A DNA stretch of 64,000 nt from Paraclostridium sordellii (GTDB lineage Bacteria > Bacillota > Clostridia > Peptostreptococcales > Peptostreptococcaceae). Location: positions 2,029,963 through 2,093,962 of the forward strand of contig NZ_LN679998.1 of assembly GCF_000953675.1 (NCBI RefSeq). Direction: 5' to 3'. A model generated the notes under the pieces. That model saw only the letters and a program-made list of their open reading frames with translations, made no database searches and was not told the DNA's origin. Positions 8,496 through 16,072 of the stretch are shown one piece after another; position 1 is the stretch's first letter, and each line of letters opens with the position of its first letter. The position numbers were made by a program, and so were the translations under genes.

Positions 8496-9050
8496 TTAAA
8501 AACTTGGCGGAGTTACAGCAAATATAATTTTAGATGTTTGGTCATAGTTATTTAGCCATTTATGATTCATATGCGGAAGTATTTTTACACTATCACCTTG
8601 ATTTAAGGTTATTACTTCATTTTCTAAAATCAAATCAACCTTTCCATCTAATACTGTTGCTACTTCTTCACCTATATGATTCATCAATTCCTCTGAAGTT
8701 GAGGTATTTGGAGTTAAATCCATAGACATAAGCTGTATATCACCATTAGAACTTGGAGATAACATTTCATACATCAAATTATTATTTTCTGGGAAAGTAA
8801 GTTTAATTCTTTTGTCTTTTCTTACAACTAACTCTTCACTATTTTTATTTTCCTTAAAAAAGTAAAAAAGTGGTACATCTAAAGCTTTTGATATAAGCTT
8901 TAATGTATTTATAGATGGGTTTGAAAGTCCCCTTTCTATTTGGCTAAGAAGCGAAGGCGTTACCCCTGTAATGTTTGCAACTTCTTTAATTGTCATTTTT
9001 CTTTGATTTCTATATTCTATTATTTTTTCTCCTATATTAACATCACTCAT
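8496..9050 (-). CDS. XRE-family regulator with cupin domain
   Basis: 184 aa. An N-terminal Cro/CI helix-turn-helix (about 7-60, with TGVTPSLLSQIERG) is joined to a C-terminal cupin barrel (about 105-180) containing NHIGEEVATVLDG and HMNHKWLN. Such proteins sense a small ligand through the cupin and often control a neighbouring amino-acid or amine catabolic gene. The start at 9050 (MSDVNIG) has CGGAGA 7 bases upstream; an upstream in-frame ATG at 9077 has none. It is divergent from the D-threonine-aldolase-like gene with about 208 bases between, so control of that gene is a fair inference. Confidence 0.85.
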   Translation of the reverse strand: MSDVNIGEKIIEYRNQRKMTIKEVANITGVTPSLLSQIERGLSNPSINTLKLISKALDVPLFYFFKENKNSEELVVRKDKRIKLTFPENNNLMYEMLSPSSNGDIQLMSMDLTPNTSTSEELMNHIGEEVATVLDGKVDLILENEVITLNQGDSVKILPHMNHKWLNNYDQTSKIIFAVTPPSF

Positions 9051-9258
9051 AAAAAATCTCCGTTCTTTGATAATCATTTTACTTTAGATTATATTAATTA
9101 ACCCTAAATTTCAAGATATCCCTTAGTTTTTATTTTTAAAAGTTTTATTTGACTTTAATTAAATCATTTGATATAAATTAAATATAAGTTAATTTATATT
9201 AATTTTATTAAGTATAATTTAATAAATATGGTATTTTTATAAAAAGGAGAATTAAAAC

Positions 9259-10371
9259 ATGAAAATAAATGAATTATCTACACCTAATTTTTTATTAGAC
9301 TTAAACGCTTTAGAAAATAACTTAAAAACAGTTCAAGAACTTTGTGATAAAAACAATAAAGAGCTTTGGCCTATGACTAAAACTCATAAATCTAGTAAGT
9401 TAGCTAAAATGCAAATAGAGTTTGGTGCTAAAGGACTTTTAGTTGGTACTATAGACGAAGCAGAAGCTTTTGTAGAGGCTGGTATAGAAGCCATTACTTT
9501 TCCTTACCCAATAGCAAACGTTTCTAATATTAAGAGAGCTATAGAATTATCTAAAAAAGCTAGAATAATATTTAGTTTTGATAATGTAGAGTCTGCAAAG
9601 GTTTTAAGTGAAGAGTTAGCTAAAGAAAACATGAGTGGTGAATACTTTATATTAATAAATTCTGGGCTTAATAGATTAGGTGTTACTCCTGAAGATGCAC
9701 CTGAATTAGCTAAGAGATTATCTCAGTTTGAAAACTTAAAGTTAATAGGTATAAGCACACATCCTGGTCATGTTTATGCTGTAGCTTCTCCTGAAGAAGT
9801 TTTACCTATATCTAATCAAGAAGTTGAGCGTATGACTACTGCTAAGAAACTTTTAGTTGAAAATGGGTTTAATGTAGATATAGTTGCTACTGGAAGTACT
9901 CCTACTTTCTTTGATGTAGTGGATAATGAAAACCTTGATGTTTTAAGACCTGGAAATTATCCATTTTATGATAACATACAATTATCTCTTGGTATTTGTA
10001 AGGAAGAAGATTGTTCTTTAACTGCTCTTGGAACAATAATATCTAGACCAAGTGAAGATTTATTTATAGTTGATGTTGGAAGTAAGTGTTTAGGTCTTGA
10101 TAAAGGTGCTCATGGTAGTGCTTTAATAACTAGTTTTGGTAGAGTTAAAAACCATGATGAGTTAAATATTATAGGTATTTCTGAAGAGGTTGGTAAGATT
10201 CAGATAGTTGGTGAAACTAATCTTAAGGTTGGCGATAAGATACAAATAATTCCTAATCACTCTTGTTCTTGTGCTAATATGACTAGCTACCTTGTTGGGT
10301 ATAGAGGGGATGAGGTTGTTGAAATAATAGATGTTGATGTAAGAGGAAACTCTAGAAAACCTATTTTATAA
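9259..10371 (+). CDS. D-threonine aldolase-like PLP enzyme (alanine racemase N-terminal fold)
   Basis: 370 aa, fold-type III. The PLP lysine lies in WPMTKTHK near residue 41. A TIM barrel (about 8-240) contains GISTHPGHVY and ends in TGSTPTF. The C-terminal beta domain carries the metal-binding HSCSCANM near 334-341, the HxCxxxN signature of D-threonine aldolase and D-serine dehydratase-like enzymes. These cleave D-3-hydroxy-amino acids to glycine plus aldehyde, or dehydrate them; which reaction applies here is open. AAGGAG precedes the ATG. Divergent from the XRE-cupin regulator, with its own terminator. Confidence 0.82.
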   Translation: MKINELSTPNFLLDLNALENNLKTVQELCDKNNKELWPMTKTHKSSKLAKMQIEFGAKGLLVGTIDEAEAFVEAGIEAITFPYPIANVSNIKRAIELSKKARIIFSFDNVESAKVLSEELAKENMSGEYFILINSGLNRLGVTPEDAPELAKRLSQFENLKLIGISTHPGHVYAVASPEEVLPISNQEVERMTTAKKLLVENGFNVDIVATGSTPTFFDVVDNENLDVLRPGNYPFYDNIQLSLGICKEEDCSLTALGTIISRPSEDLFIVDVGSKCLGLDKGAHGSALITSFGRVKNHDELNIIGISEEVGKIQIVGETNLKVGDKIQIIPNHSCSCANMTSYLVGYRGDEVVEIIDVDVRGNSRKPIL

Positions 10372-10380
10372 TGTTTAAAT

Positions 10381-10412
10381 AAAAGTGCTGTATATAAATA
10401 CAGCACTTTTTG
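10381..10412 (+). terminator. Terminator after the D-threonine aldolase-like gene
   Basis: AAAAGTGCTGTAT/ATACAGCACTTTTT hairpin with a short loop, 9 bases past the stop codon. Confidence 0.85.
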
Positions 10413-10433
10413 TATTGCTTGAAAATTCTATGT

Positions 10434-10467
10434 TTTACCCCTGGGTCGTGAAACACGAGGCCCCCCT
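10434..10467 (+). repeat. Palindromic repeat, copy 1 (TCGTGAAACACGA)
   Basis: A 13-base near-palindrome at 10446-10458 inside a GC-rich context, TTTACCCC on the left and a run of C on the right. It is unusual in this AT-rich DNA. A second copy in the same orientation with similar flanks lies at 13149-13185. The stem can extend to GGGTCGTG/CACGA..CCC. Confidence 0.6.
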
Positions 10468-10491
10468 ATTTTATTAATTTTTATAATATAT

Positions 10492-11238
10492 TTAGTATTT
10501 AAAGTCTATTTCTATGTTGTTGTCTAGTTCTAAAATGTATGTACTTTCTAGGGCTTCTTCTTTTTCTTTTGTTATTTCATAAGCTTTATATTGTTCTTTT
10601 AATTTATTTATTCCTTCTTTGGTTTTTGTTAAATTGTTTAATTCATCACTTTTATTATAAATATCTATTAATATTTCTACATTTTGCATATATTTTTCTT
10701 CTATAAATATAATTTTTTTAGCTTTTGGTTTTTTGCTTTTAAATTTCCTTAAACGTTCTATAGATATATAATTGGATAATTTTTTTGTATTTTTAATGTA
10801 TCCTTCTCTTGAGAGTAAGGGTTTTATTGTGTTGTTCTTGTACCAGTTATAAGTTTTTTCTATGCTTCCTAATTCATATAAATTTCTAATTAATTTTATT
10901 TGTTGAGAATTTAATGATATATATAAATATCCATCTATTCCTTTTCCAAATTCTTTTAATACATGATATTTTCCATTTTTATATTGTGCTAATATCCAAT
11001 TGTCTTCTATGTATTCATCTATATTGTATAACTCACAGTGCTTTTTTCCATGAGAATTAAAGTTCCAATGATCAGATATTCGAAGACTACCCTCTGGCTT
11101 GTGTTCCCAAGATATGTCCTTTGTATCATAATAAGTTTGACTGTAGGGACTTTTATGTATTTGTTTAAATTTTTTTAGCTCTTTTTCTACTTCTAATGGT
11201 TTAAGTTTTGATTTTATAGGAACTAATATTCTTTTCAT
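10492..11238 (-). CDS. Hypothetical lysine-rich protein
   Basis: 248 aa with no signal peptide or membrane segment. The first half has a conserved-looking segment, WEHKPEGSLRISDHWNFNSH at about 49-68, followed by a Trp/Tyr-rich stretch (NWILAQYKNGKYHVLKEF). The second half is Lys/Glu-rich and helical, probably in part coiled coil. I cannot name the family; the first part looks like a small ligand- or nucleic-acid-binding domain found in accessory DNA. AAGGAAG precedes the ATG. It is the last gene of the accessory cluster. Confidence 0.65.
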   Translation of the reverse strand: MKRILVPIKSKLKPLEVEKELKKFKQIHKSPYSQTYYDTKDISWEHKPEGSLRISDHWNFNSHGKKHCELYNIDEYIEDNWILAQYKNGKYHVLKEFGKGIDGYLYISLNSQQIKLIRNLYELGSIEKTYNWYKNNTIKPLLSREGYIKNTKKLSNYISIERLRKFKSKKPKAKKIIFIEEKYMQNVEILIDIYNKSDELNNLTKTKEGINKLKEQYKAYEITKEKEEALESTYILELDNNIEIDFKY

Positions 11239-11473
11239 AACTTACTTCCTTTTGGATTTTAATAATTTAATATTTAATTATAGTTCCCAACTTTAAGTTA
11301 AGTTATTTACTTATTAATATATTTATAGTCTACATTAAGTTATTTTTATATCTATAGATATATTATATAAGGGGGTAGCTTAAAGTAACTTGTAATTTAT
11401 GTTTGATAGTTATTTTAAATTATCCCCTTAATTTTAGTTATGTTAATTGTTTATATAAAGTGTAAAAACTTAT

Positions 11474-11830
11474 TTATAAATTTGGTGATATCCAAGTGTC
11501 TATTGAATTTTCTATTATTTGGTTTGATTTAATTTTTCCAGTTTTTATTTGCTTTATAGTGTCTTTGTTTAGTGTAAAGCTTATTATTTTATCTAGGTTT
11601 CCCAATTGTGTTTTCATAAGTGATATATATTGAATTTCTTTAAATTCATCTCCACCTTGATTTTTTATTATATCTTCTATATTTAACTCACTTTTGTTTA
11701 TGATTGTTTTATAAGTGTTGTTATTATCTATTTTAGTTTTTATAACTAGGTTATCTCCTTCTCTATTTGCTTCTAAGAATTCACCATTTTGTATTTTAAA
11801 TATTGGCCAAATCTTTTTACTTATTTTCAT
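11474..11830 (-). CDS. Hypothetical protein of the accessory cluster
   Basis: 118 aa, soluble, Lys/Ile/Asn-rich. The start MKISKKIWPIFKIQNGEF has AAAGGAG 8 bases upstream. The N-terminal part alternates beta-like strands, the C-terminal part is helical. No family is recognised. It lies alone between two AT-rich spacers (11239-11473 and 11831-11949) in which I see no genes. Confidence 0.6.
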   Translation of the reverse strand: MKISKKIWPIFKIQNGEFLEANREGDNLVIKTKIDNNNTYKTIINKSELNIEDIIKNQGGDEFKEIQYISLMKTQLGNLDKIISFTLNKDTIKQIKTGKIKSNQIIENSIDTWISPNL

Positions 11831-11949
11831 ATTAATTCTCCTTTATAAAAATTTTCAAAACATACTTTTTTATAGCTTCTACTCTGCTTGATTTTATAAA
11901 TAAGGATATTATACATAAATTATTATGATTTTATTAATATATTTATTAT

Positions 11950-12615
11950 TTATATATCGAATAAAGTTACGTCCCCTAATATAGTAATTTTTTCACCATT
12001 TATAATTATTCCACCTTTATCCTTCATCGCATAAACCCTTCTTGATTTTTCCTTTAATACTTTTTTTATAGATTCTTTCTGAATAGATGTTTCTTTATAA
12101 TGAACTTCAATATCAAAGTCTGTAATCATATTAAGTCCTTCGTTATATGAAAATGTGTCATAATCTTTATCAGGTGTAATGTGATACTGTGCTACTTGAA
12201 CCATTGCTCCTGCACTACTTCCCATTACAATGCCTTTGTAATTTTCTATATCTTCTATTATTTTAAATTCTTTAAGTCTATCCATCATTTGGTCTGGTAA
12301 TCCCCCTGTGAAAAATATTATATCGCTATTGTCTATCTTGTACTTTGAGCTGCCTTTAGTATCATTGAAGTAATTTATCCAATTTATATTTTCCGCTTTA
12401 ATGCCATAACTAAAAAAAGGAATTACTATATCTTTATAGTACTTTCCCGTGCTTGGATTATAAGCAGTCTGCCATTCATTATCATTTTTCATCCAATCAT
12501 CATTAAATGAAAATGGTATAACTAAAACACGATATTCTTCTTTTAAAATATCTTTTAGTGTTTCAAAGCACCACTTTTCATGAAAGTTATATAAATTAAG
12601 TAAAATATTTATCAT
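11950..12615 (-). CDS. Peptidase S51-like serine hydrolase (cyanophycinase/dipeptidase E fold)
   Basis: 221 aa. It has FFTGGLPDQM at about 101-110 and the nucleophile elbow MGSSAGAM with Ser134, both hallmarks of the S51 family, plus DFDIEVHY near residue 160. Members include the Asp-specific dipeptidase PepE and cyanophycinase-like hydrolases; the substrate here is unknown. There is no signal peptide. The start has GGGAGGAG 6 bases upstream. It follows the lysine-rich 59-aa ORF by 40 bases and may be co-transcribed with it. Confidence 0.8.
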   Translation of the reverse strand: MINILLNLYNFHEKWCFETLKDILKEEYRVLVIPFSFNDDWMKNDNEWQTAYNPSTGKYYKDIVIPFFSYGIKAENINWINYFNDTKGSSKYKIDNSDIIFFTGGLPDQMMDRLKEFKIIEDIENYKGIVMGSSAGAMVQVAQYHITPDKDYDTFSYNEGLNMITDFDIEVHYKETSIQKESIKKVLKEKSRRVYAMKDKGGIIINGEKITILGDVTLFDI

Positions 12616-12655
12616 TCTAAACTCCTCCCTTCATTTACATATGATGAATATATTC

Positions 12656-12835
12656 TTATACCTCTCTTAACCACTCTCCTACAATGCTATTTATCAAACC
12701 TATATTTTCTTTATACAATAATTTAAATTTAGCTAATTTATTATTTTCAGATTTATTTACTACCTTGTGGCTTTTTTTTTTATTTTTCTTTTTATTATTC
12801 TTTTTCTTTTTGTTTTTCTTTTTCTTTTTCCCCAT
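12656..12835 (-). CDS. Lysine-rich 59-aa protein
   Basis: Reads MGKKKKKNKKKKNNKKKN, with 15 Lys in the first 21 residues, then a mixed stretch and an amphipathic C-terminus (NIGLINSIVGEWLREV). AAGGA sits 8 bases before the ATG. The poly-purine tract would have to be coding on this strand; the opposite strand would give a meaningless run of Phe. It might bind nucleic acid or acidic membranes, but no function is known. It is 40 bases upstream of the S51 peptidase gene on the same strand. Confidence 0.5.
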   Translation of the reverse strand: MGKKKKKNKKKKNNKKKNKKKSHKVVNKSENNKLAKFKLLYKENIGLINSIVGEWLREV

Positions 12836-12991
12836 AGTGATCCTTCAAACTGAAATCAACTTCAGGTATGGGTATATATACACTATCCATAGTGGTATTA
12901 TATTTTAAATTATATATATACTGTATCTATACTTTAATACTCTTTTAAAAACAAATATACTCTTCTTTCATCTTCACATATTTTTGATTTT

Positions 12992-13132
12992 TCATCGATT
13001 AACTTTTCTATCACTTATATATGCTCTATGCTTTCTTGTGTTAGGTATTACCCCTTTAAAAAACCAATTTTTAAATATTCTATAACTTCTAATCTTAGCC
13101 TTTATAATTAATCTATATAAATTATATTGCAT
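12992..13132 (-). CDS. Doubtful small basic ORF
   Basis: 46 codons starting MQYNLYRLIIKAKIRSYR, very basic. The upstream GAGAAG is a poor ribosome site and is too close to the ATG. It sits just inside the palindromic repeat at the right edge of the cluster. It may be a gene fragment. Confidence 0.2.
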   Translation of the reverse strand: MQYNLYRLIIKAKIRSYRIFKNWFFKGVIPNTRKHRAYISDRKVNR

Positions 13133-13148
13133 CTTCTCTATTTCGTTC

Positions 13149-13185
13149 TTTACCCCCTACTCGTGAAACACGACCCCGTCCTTAT
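13149..13185 (+). repeat. Palindromic repeat, copy 2 (TCGTGAAACACGA)
   Basis: Core at 13161-13173, identical to copy 1 at 10446-10458 and in the same orientation, again with TTTACCCC on the left and C-rich sequence on the right. Together the two copies bracket the 10.5-13.1 kb minus-strand cluster. Confidence 0.6.
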
Positions 13186-13311
13186 TACAATATCTAGCTA
13201 CTTCTCAAAACTAATTACTTTTTAAATTTTCCATTTAGTCCATACTTTCTTAATTTAATGATATTCTTAAAAATTAAATTAATTCTCCACTAGAAAATAA
13301 TATAAATACAA

Positions 13312-13356
13312 TAAAAAATACTCAAAACAACCAGTTTGATTGTTTTGAGTATTTTT
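13312..13356. terminator. Terminator after tRNA-Leu
   Basis: AATACTCAAAACAA/TTGTTTTGAGTATT hairpin with A-run and T-run flanks, working in both directions. It lies 26 bases past the tRNA 3' end. Confidence 0.85.
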
Positions 13357-13381
13357 ACAATGCGTTATTCTTTTTAACTAT

Positions 13382-13465
13382 TGGTGCGGATGAAGGGAGT
13401 CGAACCCCCACGCCAATGGCGCCAGATCCTAAGTCTGGTGCGTCTGCCAATTCCGCCACATCCGC
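13382..13465 (-). tRNA. tRNA-Leu, anticodon UAG
   Basis: On the minus strand the gene starts GCGGATGTGGCGGAATTGGC and ends with an encoded CCA. The acceptor stem GCGGATG pairs with CATCCGC, the anticodon loop reads CTTAGGA, and GGTTCGACTCC forms the T arm. The long variable arm (CGCCATTGGCG) is typical of class II tRNAs such as Leu. Length is 84 nt including CCA. Its 3' end faces the accessory cluster, a common arrangement at integration sites. Confidence 0.97.
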
Positions 13466-13871
13466 TTGTCTACATTAATAATTGTACCTCCAATTTACCA
13501 ACTTAGCAACAATTTTTAATAAATTTCATATTTTAAAACTTTCAAATTTTTTATCTTTATAAGCTCAACCTGTTCAACTGCATATAATACATATGTTAAT
13601 ATTAACTAAAATTTTTATTGAATATAAAAATATTTTTAATCTAAGTTTTATAAAATCCTATCTATTAATATATTTAAATATTTTTATCTAACAACTAGAA
13701 ACTTTAATCATATTAATAAAATTTCAATATCTATCCATAGTCCACTTCACTTTATTAATTTCTTTAATCTATTTTCTTTATTTTTATAAAACTTCATTAC
13801 TTTTTAACACCTTTTCAAACTTTTAACGATACTCTATTATAGCTTTAAATTTTAAGTTAGGAGGCGATATA
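13466..13871. other. Intergenic region upstream of the ArsB/NhaD-like gene
   Basis: About 400 bases of very AT-rich DNA containing the promoters of tRNA-Leu (minus) and the transporter gene (plus). No ORF or clear structure was seen. Confidence 0.5.
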
Positions 13872-15137
13872 ATGGATATCAATCAAATAATAGCAATTTG
13901 CATATTTTCACTAGTTATGCTTGCTATTATATCTGAAAAGATAAACAGAGCCGTTGCTGCTATGACTGGTGCTTTGCTTATGGTTATATTCAACATAGTA
14001 TCCTTTGAACACGGTGTTTCACATATTGATTTTAACACTATAGGAGTTTTAATAGGTATGATGCTCCTCGTATCCGTTGTTAAAAACTCCGGCTTATTTG
14101 AGTATGTAGCAATTTTATCGGCAAAAAAATCCAAAGGTGATCCCTGGAAGATAATGCTGTGCTTCATAATATTAACAGCAATTTTATCAGCAGTTTTAGA
14201 CAATGTGACTACAGTTTTACTAATAGGCCCAATGACTATAGTTATAACCCAGATATTAAAAATAAATCCTGTTCCATTTTTAATTACACAGATTTTAGCT
14301 TCTAATATTGGGGGAACAGCTACACTAATAGGAGACCCTCCAAATATTATGATAGGTAGTGCAGCTAACCTAAGCTTTATAGACTTTGTAATAAATCTAG
14401 GACCCGTAGTTATAATCATCTTATTTTTTACTATTATTTGCTTTAGATTTATGTTTAAAAAGCATCTTTACGTAGACGATAAATACAAAGAAGAAATTCT
14501 AAAGCTAGATGAAAGTAAAGCTATAAAAGATAAGCCACTACTTATAAAAAGTATCATTATGATTATACTTATTTTGCTTGGATTTGTTCTTCACAACATA
14601 ATTCATATCGAATCTAGTGTAATTGCCCTAACAGGTGCTACTATAATGATGTTTATAGGAAAACAAGATGTAGACGAGATACTTTCAAGTATAGAATGGT
14701 CCACTATTGCTTTCTTTGGAGGGTTATTTGTTATAGTTGGCGGTCTTGTAGAAGTTGGAATAATAGACTTTATTGCATCATATTTAATAGATGCAACAAG
14801 TGGAAACTTAGCCCTTACTATGCTAGTAATTCTTTGGCTATCTGCAATAATATCATCATTTTTAGATAATATCCCATTCGTAGCTACTTTAATTCCACTA
14901 ATATTGACTATGCAAGCTCAAGGAGTTGACGTTACTCCTATATGGTGGGCTACATCCCTAGGCGCTTGTTTAGGAGGAAATGGTACTTTAATAGGGGCTT
15001 CTGCTAATATTGTTTTATCTAATGTAGGAGATAAGAATGGTTACCCTGTATCCTTTAAAAGCTATTTTAAGATAGGTTTTCCACTTATGCTTTTATCTAT
15101 AGTAATTTCAACATTCTATTTATTAATTTGTTTTTAA
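13872..15137 (+). CDS. ArsB/NhaD-type (ion transporter superfamily) permease
   Basis: 421 aa with about 11-12 hydrophobic segments and no signal peptide. The two halves each carry a signature repeat: SAVLDNVTTVLL, then NIGGTATLIGDPPNIMIG, in the first; SSFLDNIPFVAT, then GGNGTLIGASANIV, in the second. These are typical of the ArsB/NhaD/SLC13-related group, which moves arsenite, Na+/H+ or dicarboxylates. The ion cannot be told from sequence; no arsenate reductase or ArsR is next to it, so arsenite export is not supported. Start: TAGGAGGCG 6 bases before the ATG. The next gene follows after 21 bases, so they form an operon. Confidence 0.85.
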   Translation: MDINQIIAICIFSLVMLAIISEKINRAVAAMTGALLMVIFNIVSFEHGVSHIDFNTIGVLIGMMLLVSVVKNSGLFEYVAILSAKKSKGDPWKIMLCFIILTAILSAVLDNVTTVLLIGPMTIVITQILKINPVPFLITQILASNIGGTATLIGDPPNIMIGSAANLSFIDFVINLGPVVIIILFFTIICFRFMFKKHLYVDDKYKEEILKLDESKAIKDKPLLIKSIIMIILILLGFVLHNIIHIESSVIALTGATIMMFIGKQDVDEILSSIEWSTIAFFGGLFVIVGGLVEVGIIDFIASYLIDATSGNLALTMLVILWLSAIISSFLDNIPFVATLIPLILTMQAQGVDVTPIWWATSLGACLGGNGTLIGASANIVLSNVGDKNGYPVSFKSYFKIGFPLMLLSIVISTFYLLICF

Positions 15138-15158
15138 TAAAATTTTAGGAGGTTTAGT

Positions 15159-15632
15159 ATGAGTATTTTAAATAATGCTTACGGAGACACTATAGAGGCT
15201 AGACTTAGATATATAGGTGCTACAGGTATAAGAAAAATTAATGGACTGCTTTATTTTATTGAGTTTGAAATCGCCGATAATTTAAAGGTTTTATATACTT
15301 ATAATATAAATACTAAAAATAAATATTTCTTGCAAAGAATAAAGCCCTACCCTATTCCAGAAGGAGTTTTTGAAAAGGAATATGAGGTTGTTTCTTTTAT
15401 AGAAAGGGATATTAAAAAGTTTAATAACGCTAAAAACAGTAATAATTTCAATTTATTTCTAGAAATCACAAGTGAGCTAAATACTATTTGTTTTGATATA
15501 GAACATTTATTTTTAAATTATAATATAGATAAAATGGATTTATACAAATTAAAATCAGAGCTTGATGACATTTTAAACTTATTCGATGATTCTAAAAAAA
15601 GATCTCCCAAAATTAATATTGATTCTAAGTAG
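15159..15632 (+). CDS. Hypothetical protein downstream of the transporter
   Basis: 157 aa, soluble. The N-terminal ~75 residues look beta-rich (LLYFIEFEIADNLKVLYTYNI), with a helical, acidic C-terminal half. No family is recognised. TAGGAGGTT precedes the ATG, and the gene is 21 bases behind the permease gene with a shared terminator, so it may be an accessory or regulatory partner. Confidence 0.65.
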   Translation: MSILNNAYGDTIEARLRYIGATGIRKINGLLYFIEFEIADNLKVLYTYNINTKNKYFLQRIKPYPIPEGVFEKEYEVVSFIERDIKKFNNAKNSNNFNLFLEITSELNTICFDIEHLFLNYNIDKMDLYKLKSELDDILNLFDDSKKRSPKINIDSK

Positions 15633-15637
15633 ATTAA

Positions 15638-15666
15638 ATCCAATAATATATATTATTGGATTTTCT
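15638..15666 (+). terminator. Terminator of the permease operon
   Basis: AATCCAATAATAT/ATATTATTGGATT hairpin followed by TTTCTATTTTTT, directly after the stop of the 157-aa gene. Confidence 0.8.
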
Positions 15667-16072
15667 ATTTTTTAATATGATCAATAAATTTTCATTTCAA
15701 AACAATATACGTATGTACCTATATATTATAAGAATATTATTTTTAGGATGATAATTTTTGTACTACTCTTATGTATTTTGTATTAACGAAATATTTAATA
15801 AATATATTGACTTACCGATATAATATATAAATATATACGATTAATAATTTAAGTATACAGTTAAGGTAGTCGCCATATTTACTCCTACCTTAACCATATA
15901 CTAAATATCTTTAAAAAGTTTAGAATTAACTAATAACTTGTTTAGCTAAGCTAATGCTTTTTAAATCCATGAACTATATATTAGAATATATTTATAAATT
16001 CATCTCATAGCTTCTATAAGTATCGATTTACTTAGATCCTACATTTAAACCCACCTCTACCCATACTTTAAC
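15667..16072. other. Intergenic region with a long inverted repeat
   Basis: About 400 AT-rich bases between convergent genes. The main feature is the inverted repeat at 15852-15902. A TTGACT near 15807 followed by TATAAA-like sequence could start a plus-strand transcript through it. No ORF was seen. Confidence 0.4.
15852..15902. repeat. 18-bp imperfect inverted repeat
   Basis: AGTATACAGTTAAGGTAG and its near-complement CTACCTTAACCATATACT (16 of 18 pairs) surround a 15-base loop, TCGCCATATTTACTC. No U-run follows on either strand, so it is not an ordinary terminator. It may be a structured small RNA or a binding site. Confidence 0.6.

Larger units (their letters stand above)
12836..13311. other. 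Intergenic region between the accessory cluster and tRNA-Leu
   Basis: About 475 AT-rich bases. It holds a TATAAT-like -10 element on the minus strand near 12898, a doubtful 46-codon ORF at 12992-13132 and the second palindromic repeat at 13149-13185. Nothing else is convincing. Confidence 0.4.

Noticed and set aside
10446-10458. Possible parS (ParB) site because of CGTGAAACA
   Set aside because: Only the right half of the parS consensus TGTTTCACGTGAAACA is present; the symmetry of the site is different (TCGTG/CACGA).
12684-12908. Plus-strand reading frame with a long run of Phe/Leu
   Set aside because: It is the complement of a poly-purine tract that encodes lysines on the minus strand; it has no ribosome site and an implausible composition.
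10400-13400. Integrated element with attL/attR at tRNA-Leu
   Set aside because: I looked for a copy of the tRNA 3' end near 10.4 kb and for an integrase gene and found neither, so only the palindrome bracketing is reported.
13883-14419. Long open frame antisense to the ArsB/NhaD-like gene
   Set aside because: It lies fully inside a well-supported membrane transporter gene on the other strand and has no ribosome site.
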